Shown one piece after another: positions 13,201 to 25,100 of a DNA stretch of 64,000 nucleotides. How positions within the stretch are numbered: position 1 is the stretch's first letter; the number at the start of each line of letters is the position of its first letter. The position numbers and the translations under genes were made by a program. Under the pieces are notes generated by a model that worked only from the letters and a program-made list of their open reading frames with translations, ran no database searches and had not been told where the DNA came from. Origin of the DNA: Apostichopus japonicus (taxonomy: Eukaryota > Echinodermata > Holothuroidea > Aspidochirotida > Stichopodidae); assembly GCF_037975245.1 (NCBI RefSeq), contig NC_092563.1, positions 16,525,094 to 16,589,093 on the forward strand. The letters are read 5' to 3'.

Positions 13201-16200
13201 ACAATTTAGAATATTCTACCATAAACGGTATGAAAATAACAGAAGGCAAGGAACATAATTAAAATACGTTCTCTACAAATACTTGACCAGTTTCCTTCAC
13301 CTTTTGATCAATGTTTTCCAACACTGCTTCGATATTCTTGTATTTCTGAATGAGCTCTATCGCCCTCTTTGGTCCGATACCTCTGATCGTACCACAGTAA
13401 TCGCAGCCCATGAGTATGCAGAGGTCAATGAACTGTAGTCAAAGAATAAGAAAATGAAAAAAAGTAAGTAGGATATGTTTCAACAAAAATGAGAGAAACA
13501 AGCACTTCAATAGACAAAAATTAAAACTTTGAAAGAAAACTTGCCATGAGAGATTTGCAGGTAGTTTGTAGTCAATTCATGATGGATTTGTGATAAAGTC
13601 CATGCTAATACTCTAGCATATTTGACTGTACTCGTAATGGGTTTCTACATACCTCTTCATGTGATAAATTCAGACCCTCAAGAACCTTGTTGAAGCTGTA
13701 TTCCTGAACGGGCAACTTCCTGCAGAGCAAAGACCAACAAATATGGTTTCAATAAAAAAAAAAGTCTTTATTATTAAAATATATATCCACATGATAACAC
13801 ATCTTTCAAGCCTTGTATATGTATATGTTCATTTTGCAATTATGTCATTATCTATTACAAATTACAAAAGAAAAATAATCACTTAAAAACTTGTTTTAAT
13901 TCAGCTATAGATGGAATCCACGTCAGCTGTAATAATTTGAAAAAAAAAACAAACTTACTTGGCTTCGCTTGCTGTGAGGTGTCTTAGCATGACCTTTGTA
14001 CCAAAGGTCAAGGCATCCATATCTTCTGTTCCGACTCCGTAGACCTTGTCGCCATTTACGAGTGCCACACACTGGGCTTCGGCCTCTCCCGGAGCCTGCG
14101 TGAATAATATGTAAAAATTGCGTGTATTTGCCACGGTGGTGCTAAAAGGTTCTCAAATATGAAATACTGCCTCATCATTAAATCGTTTCATCTTTTAATC
14201 GACCAGTGCTGTAATTATTAACCGTCATTACGAGTTCAACCTGGTTAGCCCACACTTGGTTTGTACTCGGCATGAAATTTTCCGGGTATCACATGATCTA
14301 CAAAGTAAACCAGAGCTGTCTTCATTACCTTAGCTAAGGAAGCAGCTACAGCAGAAATAAACTTTCACAAAAGTACTTAAGGAAGACAGCTATGATTACT
14401 TCCAAGATCACATGATACCCGGAATATCACCATTTTTTCCGGGTATAAACCGAGCGAGGGCTAACCAGGTTGATCTCGTCATGAGGTATCACTTGCAACG
14501 ACATGACTATTTAACTGATTTGTTAGAAACAGTAACATCAACAGTAACATCAACAGTAATATTAACAGTAATTCGAAATGAATTAAAAACAATTAAATTT
14601 GGTTCTCCCTTCCTTTGGATAAGGAGATAAAGAGAATTTACATGCAAAGTGGATGTTTTTGCTAGGTTACCACATTTGAACCAGTCTGTTCCACTTACTT
14701 CAACGTATGGGATGCCCATAAGTTTCAGTAACTTCTTACAATCTTCATTGTGCTGAGGTGTGGCTCTGACCAGACGTCTTTCAAACTTCTGAACGTTTTC
14801 TGTGTCTCCTGCTTCTTTCGCCTTCTCCAGTTCTTTCTCCGCCTCTTGTCTTCGTTCTTTCCTCTTAACAAGTTCTCCAGATTTGAGGTCAGGTGGTTTT
14901 CCGTCGAACACGTATCTGTTAGAAAGGTGATGTGAACAATTTTCGGGATGACTCCTTGCACCCAAAGTTTAGTACCTCTTTATATCAAAAACATACTTGA
15001 AAAAGTGCGTCTCTCATGGCTCCATCGTTAAGTCACACAGTAAAAGCATGTGGAAAAGTACATGTCACTGGTGAAATGATGGAGGTTAATCTTTGTTGTT
15101 CTTAGCTAAATTGCTTTGAAGGACTGCTCTGTGGTTTAAATTTGACCTTCAACTTTCTGATTTCACCAAATGGCTTGAAAGATGCCACCAGACTGAAAAG
15201 AGAATTTATACTGGTACAAGTCTTGATAAAAATTTACTCTTGAAAAAATGATTTTGATTTTTGACTTTCAAACATGACAACAACAGTGTTTATCAGTACA
15301 GTTACATAGTATAAAATCTAGGGAACTAGAAAGCACAGTATACCACCATACAGTGTTAATGTCTTTACTGTGGAAAGTGCATGCTGTAACAGATCTATAC
15401 CAAACACATCATAGTTTGTATGGTTCATTAAATCCAGACATTTTAACCAATTTCTTTCAGGGCTCTGTAAGATGACAAACGTAGTTTCCCCCGCTGCTGT
15501 TTATATTTTGAAATAAGCTTAGAGAATACCTTGCGTTATAAGCAGATCACCCAGTTTACATTCATGTGGTTTATACATTGTGTACATCAAGTGTGAGAGG
15601 CAAGGGCAGCGGAACCGGGGGGGGGCACAGGGGGCACGTGCCCCCCACTTTTCCTCAGGTTAAAAATGTGCCCTTTTTCTACATAAAAATTGAGGTGTCT
15701 CAAGTTAGCAAGAGGCCAGGGAACCAGAATGAACACTCGCGAAGGGCCGTTTCCGGCCATCTGAGGGGTTTGTAAAACCAAAAATTTTCTTGTACGCTCC
15801 GCGCCAACCGATGGTGGCGCTCCGCTCAGATAGTCTTGCATACAACTTTGCAAATCCTGGCTACGCCCCTTACTTTCAATGAATTTCTGTGGGTCAAACT
15901 CAAAGCTATCTCGAATGGAAAATTTGTTAAGATATTAACAAGAAATAAACTCTAATTCGGAAGGTTCCTACATTAGCAACTAGCATGATTTTACCTCATT
16001 TTGTCAAAAGAAAACTTGTTCCTTGTTTCCCAATTTGCACATTGGATATTACAGTGCTAGTATGCATATTTTCCTTGAGGGGGAGGGGGGGGGGGCGTTG
16101 ATGGAGTGATGGGTATACACAAATATGATAATACAGTAAGAGTTATAAAGGGTACTAAATATAAGGCTGCATCACTCCAATCGAATTTCTGCCCTTTGAT

Positions 16201-18351
16201 GTGCCCTTTGATGCCCTTTGATGTCGGTGCCCCCCCCAGATTAAAAGTGCTTCCGCCGCCCTTGGTGAGAGGAGAGACAAGGTGACTTCTTGAAAGGTAC
16301 CCAACGATTTGCCATAACAGAATCAACTCAAACGAAACAGTTCCATAATATGGTGACAGTCAAAGTTACCTCGCGGAATATGTTGGGTATCTTGATCAAG
16401 CAAATTTTGCATTTGCGTGATATCAAAAATAAATGTGGTATATAACCAAGAAACATGCCCTACAAGGTAGCCATGACGATGACAGTTCATGTATCATCTT
16501 GGTCATCAAAAATGCATAGTTGGAATATTGGGATTCATTTTCCAAGGAACTAAGCATTTAATAATCGTCCATAGAAATAATAATAATCATCATCCATAGG
16601 AATAAATCTAATAAACAATGCTTGTTAGTATATACATCAAAATTAGATAAATGCTGATAATTCTGTTGCCCTTTTCCCATGTCCCTCTGACAGTTGCTAC
16701 AGCTTGTAAAGGAAGGTTAATTAACTGAAGATATAAGAGGGATGCAGGAAGGCTTGAGTTATGATGTAGATTTCACTTTTAAGATTATCCTGACAACTGT
16801 GTATTACTACAAATGCTTGAGACCCCATGAAGGTACAATGTAAGGTATGACTTACGCCGGTTTGATGCCATTGTCGATCATTCGGATCGTCCTGTAGAAC
16901 AAACCCACCAGGTGACTGGAATTAAAAACAGAATGAATGAAGATGGATCAAACATTCTCATAATATCAGTTGGTGTGCCACCAAATAGCCACAAACACTG
17001 CACTACTGAAAACTCAAATTGAGTGTTATGTCAAGGCTACAAAAGCAGAAATATCCAAAATTAAATTTTTGTTCTCAATTCAAAAATTGTTTAAGGATTA
17101 GTACACCATAATATTAAAGGTTGTTATCTGACAATAAAAGATAGAACTAGAACACTGATATAATAAGCACAATATCAAAGGAAGTTTCTGATCATGCCTG
17201 GGTCTGAGAACTGCATTCATAACAACACTCTTTGTCAAGTACATAGCTATGGAGCAGCATTTCTCAATCAATTTTCTAAGAGGGCCAGAGAGAACTAAAA
17301 TCCTCATGATTCACAATGCCAGTACTGTGCTTTAAAAAAGAAGAAGAAGGTGTTAAGGGTCTTTTTCGAGCCAGACTTTTGCCTGCTGGCTGACTATTGA
17401 GGATTCCTGCTCCAAGAAGCCATGTCGATGGGACTTACATTAACTTACCTGGTAACTTCTCCATCTTCGTTAGCTAACTGAGCCCCATCTGATCTCACAG
17501 CGATCAGAAACTGGTAAATACACATAGAGGCATCAATGGCAATCTTCCTGCCTGTAAATTATGACCCAAATCATAAAAAATTAAAACGTTGATCAGTCCA
17601 ACAATGTTCCAAAAGACTAAAAATGAGCGACAAGCCACAGCTGTCAAATATTTGAAAAAAAAAAACATTTGTATTCTCTCAAGAGCTTTGCTGAGAAAAA
17701 TTGGTTTGTGATTCATTTTAACAGCTCTAGGTAACATTGGAAAATAGCTAATTTGAAGACCTTCAACTTTATACTTCTTTTTGGTTATGGTTCTTAATAA
17801 TACAATAAGCAATGAAGTGATGCACATATTATTAACTGATAGCTATTTTTCAATGCCATTATTTGATTTCACATACATTAGATAAGGTGTATGTGCATGA
17901 GACCTTAAAATAGGCATTACTTGAAATTACATCTTTGAAAGTTCATTAAAACATAATTTCTTCCTAATAATACTTGTATATTAGTTTGCATTAAGTTTCC
18001 CTTCCATTCCTAGTTTATAACATTTTAATGGAATAGAACATGTACGTTTCTGGTATGTGAAAGGATGAGGTGCATCCAACCTTGGTATGTTTTTCACTAA
18101 AACAACACCTTGAATGTTATCACGTTTTGTCAATATCAGTTACCAACAGACATGTGATTATCAAGTTGGTTTAATGTTCAAGTTCAAAGAAGTGAAAATA
18201 ATCACCTTCACCCAGGTATTCGACGAACTACTTTATAGCTTAATTAGCCAAGGCTACAATAAAACTCACCGAAATAGCTTTTCATTTCCTGCTCTTTCAT
18301 CGCACTCGGTGCAAAGTCAGCAATCAGTTTGGCCAGGTTATGAATACCCAT
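10235..18351 (-). CDS. FEN1: Flap endonuclease 1, complete, 11 exons
   Basis: Structure-specific 5' nuclease that removes 5' flaps in Okazaki-fragment maturation and long-patch base-excision repair in the nucleus, working with PCNA. Exons in coding order: 18351-18270, 17551-17449, 16915-16856, 14915-14699, 14095-13959, 13719-13653, 13432-13301, 12508-12422, 11850-11786, 10676-10559, 10297-10235. Every intron is GT..AG and the total is 1131 nt (376 aa plus stop); human FEN1 has 380 aa. The start is [15 protein letters not shown], which matches the family N terminus whose free end is part of the active site. All seven metal ligands fall on the human numbers: D34 (AIDAS), D86 (VFDGKPP), E158 and E160 (APGEAEA), D179 and D181 (TEDMDAL), D233 (MGCDYCG). 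The helix-hairpin-helix GIGPKRA is near 240-246 and the PCNA box QGRLDSFF is at 337-344, followed by a lysine-rich nuclear tail. The gene is divergent from DDX27. Introns carry two mobile elements, at 14225-14484 and 15601-16264. Confidence 0.98.
14225..14484. mobile_element. Foldback (long inverted repeat) element in FEN1 intron 4
   Basis: The two arms are inverted copies of each other. The left arm starts TCATTACGAGTTCAACCTGG and the right arm, read on the minus strand, starts TCATGACGAGATCAACCTGG. The match continues through GTTAGCC, TCCGGGTATCA, CATGATCT and AGCTGTCTTC. Each arm is about 110 nt and the centre is short. There is no coding capacity. No clear target duplication was found, so the superfamily is unassigned. 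Confidence 0.8.
15601..16264 (+). mobile_element. hAT-like non-autonomous element, TSD GTGAGAGG
   Basis: A 664-bp element in FEN1 intron 3. The left end is CAAGGGCAGCGGAACC and the right end read inward on the minus strand is CAAGGGCGGCGGAAGC, giving imperfect terminal inverted repeats. It is flanked by perfect 8-bp direct repeats GTGAGAGG at 15593-15600 and 16265-16272. An 8-bp duplication with short TIRs is typical of hAT transposons. An internal block at 15741-15831 is shared with the element at 44688-45097. No transposase is encoded. Confidence 0.85.
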
Positions 18352-19103
18352 CCTGTCTGCAACAACAACAAATATGGATAGGTTGGACCTAACAAGGCTT
18401 AAAAATGGCTCAAGCCTCTAAGGGAATTCAGGATATCAATAACTATTGTTATTCAAGTTATGGAATGAGGACTAGGGGCCTACAAGTTTACAACTTTGAC
18501 TTGTTCAAGTTAGAATGGTTACCAACATGAAATTGACAATTTATGCTTATCGTAGCCTACAGGCTACAGTACAAACTGTACATACTAAGCTTTGTCAATT
18601 TGTCAGATTATTCAGTTTTACTTTGAGTTCAAACGTTTACTTAGGTTGGTCCTAGGCCCTAGGTCTGACCTCAGCCTAGGCATTTCGCTAAAGCTTTGTA
18701 TACTACTTACTAGGCCTAGTAAGTATAGTACTAATGATAGGTTAACACAGTACTCAATAATATAACAATAACTGTTCATATGAATTAAAGGCATAAAACC
18801 AGACTTATTCTAAAAGTTACCTTATTTATCGATGATCTTCTTGTTGAGAATATCTTTGAAAAAACAATGAGCGCAAATTCAAACTGAACCTTTTGTTTAT
18901 AGTATACTTTTAAAACTCTTGAATGAAGGTGAAATCAACATCGAGGCTACGTGATCTTTAACAATTCGCGCCTCACAGAATTGGAAATTTTGAGTACCGC
19001 GGGAAATCTTTTACTTACTAATAAAACGACTGTCCCACATAGACTAGCATCTTCACCAGATGTGTTGAGATTTGCGAAATTTGTACTCGTTAAAAATACA
19101 AAG
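18352..19103. promoter_or_regulatory. Shared upstream region between FEN1 and DDX27
   Basis: The two start codons are 752 bp apart and face away from each other, so this stretch must contain both promoters. No TATA box is obvious. TTCGCGCC at 18965-18972 resembles an E2F site. Near 18868 GCGCAAATTCAAA combines a GCGC half-site with a CHR-like TTCAAA. E2F and CHR elements control many S-phase genes including FEN1 in vertebrates; their use here is inference. Confidence 0.55.
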
Positions 19104-22100
19104 ATGGACTTTGTTCGTACAATTGGTGAAGAAATAGACATTGAAGAGGAATCAGAGGACTCCAGTAGTGATGAGGAGGTAAGAGATTTATTTTTAAGTC
19201 AAATGTTGAGTTAAATCGTCATGGAGCAATGTTTTTCTTGTAGTAGAAGTACACATGTGACAGTAGCGCATTGTAGCCTAACGCACGATGTTACACAATA
19301 TAAGTGTAACTGCAAGCCTAATGTTAAGACATAGCTAGCCTATACTTGCATGCAGGTTACCAGGCATTAGTACAATTACGGTGATATGATATTTAATTAA
19401 GCGATAAAGGTGGCAGATTTTTACTAATATTTTGAAAATGGTGGCTGATGGACCTAGCACACTAACCTTATCCTAGGCCTAATTACGGCCTAGCCTATAT
19501 TATCTATCATCACTGTTCGGTGTTCAGGTTTACCAAGTAATACTAATAATGACCAAATGCAGTATGGTTAGACTATAATGGGCCAAATAAAATATGATGT
19601 TCATAACTTACACTACAGGTTTATATCCTTAAGTTGGTACTGGTTGATTAGTTCAGCAAACAGGTCTTAGGCACAAGCACAGATAACACTAACACAGTAA
19701 CAGGAAATAATTTGGTGTTCAAAGTATATCTGGTTCCTGTGTAAAAATCTGCTATATCTACGTACACAACTTTGGGCTCGTTTAGCGATCTGACTACTTT
19801 GCAATGCAATTTTGGATAAATTATTCCCTGGTTTATGCTTTTGTAATCCTGGTCTGCAAACATTGCCTACACTAGGTCCAGGAATAAACTGGGTACTGTT
19901 GTATTACAGTAGCGATAACAAATTTGTGAATCAAAATTAGTTATCACACCTCATTGCCATTTGGAAATGTTTCCGTGGTTTGATGAAAACCCCTTTTAAT
20001 TATGTTTCATATTTATCCAACTTGAAGCGTTAACCTCAAAATTTGTAAAATTGTTTTCATTTTTTCCATTCAATAATTCACTTGACTTGAAGGAATTTCA
20101 GGAACACTGATTTTCAGTATTTTTCAGAAATGCAGTTTAAGTTTTACTTTTAGTGATGTTCATTTTCATTCCACTGTATTCATCCACCTACAGTAGGCAA
20201 GATGTTGAGAGTATGAGTAGGCCTAGCCTTAGAAACACACCTTTGCAATAGAGTATATTCTATTTTATAGGTTTGTTTGTGCAAAAATCCTCCTGAATCT
20301 CAATCTAGGTGGTCAAACTTCACAAGTTGACCCCACCCTACGATTCCTCTTTTCAATGTCTGTTTGTTTCCTTCCACATCTAACAGGCTGTGGCACCCAA
20401 AGCATTTCCAACCAATAAAAAGACAGGAAAAAGTACATTTGAGGAAGAATTTGAGTTTACTGAGAAGGGCCTCGTAGAGGAATCGGAATGGACAGATGGC
20501 CTTGAGAAATTTGTAAAGAGACCAACCAAGACAACGTTAGAAGATAAGATTGCAGAGATAAGAAGAGAAAGAAAAAGGGTAACCAGGAGCCTTGTATAAT
20601 CTCTATTTTTTGTTTCAGATTCGCTTTAAACTATTCATGATAAAAGCAGTTTGCAAAATACCTCTAAATAGGTACAGGCCAATGAGCTGCAATGATAATT
20701 AAGTGGAATTACACATTTGATAATATGAATCATATTCACTTGACATCGGAATATCTGAAAACACTAAACCCAAACAGTTTCTTCTGATGTACACACTGAC
20801 CCGTATGTACTGAAATGGTTACATCCTGAAATAACTTGCCCTCTCAAAAAGAGTACAATTTTCAAATGAGGATGCATTCTTAGTGGAATGTTGAGTGATG
20901 GTTCTGGAGGTAGTATGGAGGGGCTAAGCCCCCACCCCCCCCCAAAAAAATGTGGCTGCCTTGAAGTTCTCTGATCATTGGTGTGCGGCTTTCATAACAG
21001 TATTTGAGAAACAGTTTGCTGGTAATATTACTAGTCAGGGCAAAAGTTTTATGGATCATTTGTGGTTGTCCCTCGGACAGCCAGACCTTACTATTTGGTT
21101 GTCGCCTTGTCGGTAAAAATGTTGCAAAATAAAAGAACGAGTGACCAATATGTTCACTGTTGGAGAGATATAAAGATTAGTGAATTCATAGAACAGCAAT
21201 AAGTACACTGTAGGAGAGATGTGTAGGTTTGATGAATAGAACAGTATTTTTGGGTAAAACCAATTTAACCTTTTTCCTGTTTGGAGATATTTAGTTACAA
21301 TGCAATCTGAATTTGATGTAAATATCAAATTTCTGGATCTTGGATGACTGAAAGTCCCATCAAAAATTGAATTGTAACTTGTTGTGAGAGGAATGTAAAC
21401 ATAGGAGTCCACTTCTATTTGTATTTACCCTTTGTACCTCTGCTGACCATCTTGCTTAAGGTCATTCGTCAGAGGTCACCCCATTAAACTGCTCGTACAA
21501 TAAAAAATGCATTCAGCATGATGAAAGAAAAGCCCAGAATATGTCCTTCTACCTAGTACTTGCTAATTGGACGGTGTTTTGAATCATTCAGTTTGGTACC
21601 CAGTAATGCTAATTTGCTAAATAATTATTTTCTTCAAAACGGCAGAAAGAAGCTCTTGAGAAGAAGGCCTCGCTCAAAGAACAGACGGCCGAGAACAAAG
21701 ATGAAGACGAGCCAACGACAGATGCAGAAGCCAAGAAGGAAACCGATGAAAGCGGCGCCCAAGAAGAAGAGGCAGATTCAGACGACGAAGACTCTTCAGA
21801 CGAAGATGAAGAGGTTGGCGTGGCTGAGATGAATGAATACTGGGATCAAGTCAAGAACAAATCAGTCAGCGAGAAGAGGGTCAAAATGCAGCAGAAGGAA
21901 GGTAAGTAGAAATGAGGATGAAAAACTGGAGTAAATCAGTAGCGAAAAGAATGGCCGTTGCAACTATAAAGGCATTATTTGCTTACCTTGAGATATTGTG
22001 GGGAGGGAAGTGCAAATGTTGAGCAAAGAGGATGGAGTCTAAATGCATTTAGATGTCATGAATGACAAATACCACAAAAAGTTCCTTACATTAATACTGG

Positions 22101-25100
22101 ATAGGTTTGGTAGGATGGCAGAAAACTGGGTAATGAAAAGCTCAATTTTTTTCCATTGTTTGGGAACAGCTATATTGTCTACAGTGTGTATTCTCACTGT
22201 GTTAGTTTCACAAGGAAGATTTGACAACTAGAGCATGTCTGTTATTACTCAAGCAAAAAAAAAGATCATTGGTTAGTGTTATACCCTGGATTAATGGAGG
22301 ATTATCCTGATTCCTAGCGATATAACAAGAAGACAAATGCTAAGTGTTTACAGCACATGCGGCCATATTGAACTGTTTATTTTCATCAGGTCACATGCAG
22401 ATCACAACAACTTTACCAAAATAGATGGCGTGATACTGATATATAACACTCCTTCCTTCCAGATGATGAAACAATCAAATATTTTTCTTCATTAAACAAC
22501 TCAACTTTTATCAAATCAATCAATCTTTTATCAAAACAAACAAACAAAACTAACAACTTGAGGGTATAATTAGATCTCTAACCTCTTGGGTGGTCTGACA
22601 ACTCTGCCTGACCTGGTTACTGTAGCTGATGGTGCAGGGCACTCTGCTACCACGACTGGGGTTTGACCTGTGTGGACAGGACTACCAGATACTACTGGGG
22701 ATGTGGTGGAAGGTCCTGGCTGATCCAAGTTAGAGCTCTGCCCTAATTCCCTAGTTGTCTGAGGTACATTAACTGGAACTGACACGACATCATCATCCAT
22801 AGGGGAGTTGATGTTTGGTTTTCCAGCCATAGCATTTGCACCAGTATCGTCAGGGATAAGATGATCTGAGTGTACAAACCTACGATTATTGCCAGGGATC
22901 CTAACAATATATGTACGAGGCCCCTTGACTTTCACTATGGTACCAGGAATCCATCGATCCTTCCCCCCTCTAACATTTCGCACCCTCACTGGTTGATAAA
23001 GGTCGAACTGCCGCACTGATGAACTGCGGTCCCTTTGCTGTTTTGCAGCATCCTGTCTCTTTTCCACCTTCCTCTGCAGGCTAGGTTTCACTAAAGAGAG
23101 CCTAGTCCTTGGGGATCTCTTAAGAAATAACTCTGATGGAGTTTTCCCGGTAGTTGTGTGCGGGGTATTTCTAAGAGTAAATAAAACATTAGCTACCTTG
23201 TGACCCAATGTCTCCCCACTTGACTTAGCAAAGCATTCTTGAAAGTTTGAACATTGCGTTCTGCAAGCCCATTCGTAGCTGGATGGTATGGAGGGGTGAG
23301 AGTATGGTCCACACCATTGGACTTCAGAAAGTTCTGAAATTCCTCAGATCTAAACTGAGGACCATTATCACTTACTAGCTGAATGGGTAACCCATAACGT
23401 GCAAAAAGTGTTCTCAAAACATTAATCGTGGTAGTACTTGTTGTGGTATTCATTAGTAATACCTCCAACCACTTTGAATGGCTATCCACCACTAGCAAGA
23501 AATTCTGACCTTTGACCTCTGCATAGTCTATGTGAACCCGCTGCCACGGCTGTGTGGCCCATGGCCATAACAGCAATGGTTCAGGGTTAGGCGCCTTCTG
23601 CACTTGTATACATTGCGTGCACAGCCTAACTTTATCCTCAATATCCTTGTCTAAACCTGGCCACCATACATAACACCTAGCAAGTGCCTTCATCCGACTC
23701 ATGCCCGGATGACATTCATGAAGTTCACTCAGGATAAGCTCATGCAATTTGGATGGAATAATTACTCTACGCCCCCAAAGAAGGCATCCATCCTCCAGGG
23801 ATAGCTCATCTCTGCGTGTGAAGTATGGTTGTATGGCAGGGTCCACACAATGATTTGGCCAGCCAGATAGAGTAAACTCTAAAACTTTGGCTAAAACTGG
23901 GTCCTTGTCTGTATGTTTTGAAATTTCAGTCGCAGTAATAGGGGTTTCCATTAGGACTGTCTCAAAAACAAAATACTCCTCTGGGTCACCACTAGAGGCT
24001 TCCCCAACTGGGAGTCTGCTGAGCAAATCTGCATTTGCATTCTTTGCGGAAGAGCGGTACTCAATATTGTACTGATATGCGGACAATAACACTGCCCATC
24101 TCTGCATCCGAGCTGCCGCCAAAGCCGGGATGCCATGTTTTGGTCCGAAGATCTTAGTCAACGGTTGGTGATCTGTGATAAGTGTGAAATTAGTGCCATA
24201 CAAATACAAGTGGAATTTCTTGATCCCAAAAATAATGGCAAGAGCCTCTTTTTCGATTTGGGCATAATTCTTCTCGGTCTGACTCAATGTCCTAGAGGCA
24301 TATGCTATGGGGCGATCTGAACCATCTGGATATCGATGGCCCAAAACAGCTCCAAGTCCACATGGACTAGCATCCACACTCAACACTAGAGGTTTATTTG
24401 GATCAAAATGGGTGAGCACCTGATTACTAGCTAGAGCATTCTTTGCATTAACAAAAGCTTGCTCACAGTCATCACTCCAAACCCAATTAATGTTGTGTTG
24501 CAGTAGGGCATACAATGGTTGCATCTGAGAAGAGAGATTCCTTACAAATTTGCCATAATAGTTCACCATGCCCAGAAAGGACTTCAATTCAGATACATTG
24601 GTTGGTCGAGGTGCCTTTTGTATGGCCTCGATTTTGTCCTGCAAAGGGCTCACACCTTCACTGGTGAGCTCATGACCAAGATACCTGATCTTTGATTTCA
24701 TGAATTGACATTTTGTGCCATTCAGCCGAACATTGTGCATGTTTAACCTCGCAAACACTGCATCGAGGGCCTTAAGGTGACTATTCTCATTCTCAGTTGC
24801 AATCAAGATATCATCTATGTAACAAAATACATTGTCTAATCCAGATAATATTTTGTCCATCGTTTCCTGGAAAATAGCTGGTGCAGTTTTCACTCCATAA
24901 CACAAACGTTTTGGTGACAGTAACCCCTTATGTGTATTCATTACTAGGAGCCTAGCTGATTCGTCATCAAGAAACAGCTGATTGAAAGCACCAGATAAAT
25001 CAAGCACTGAAAATACCTTAGGGTGTGTACCTCCCTGTGCCAGTTTTGCAAATAAATCATTAGTATTTGGTAATTTGTATCCCTCATCTTCAATACAATC

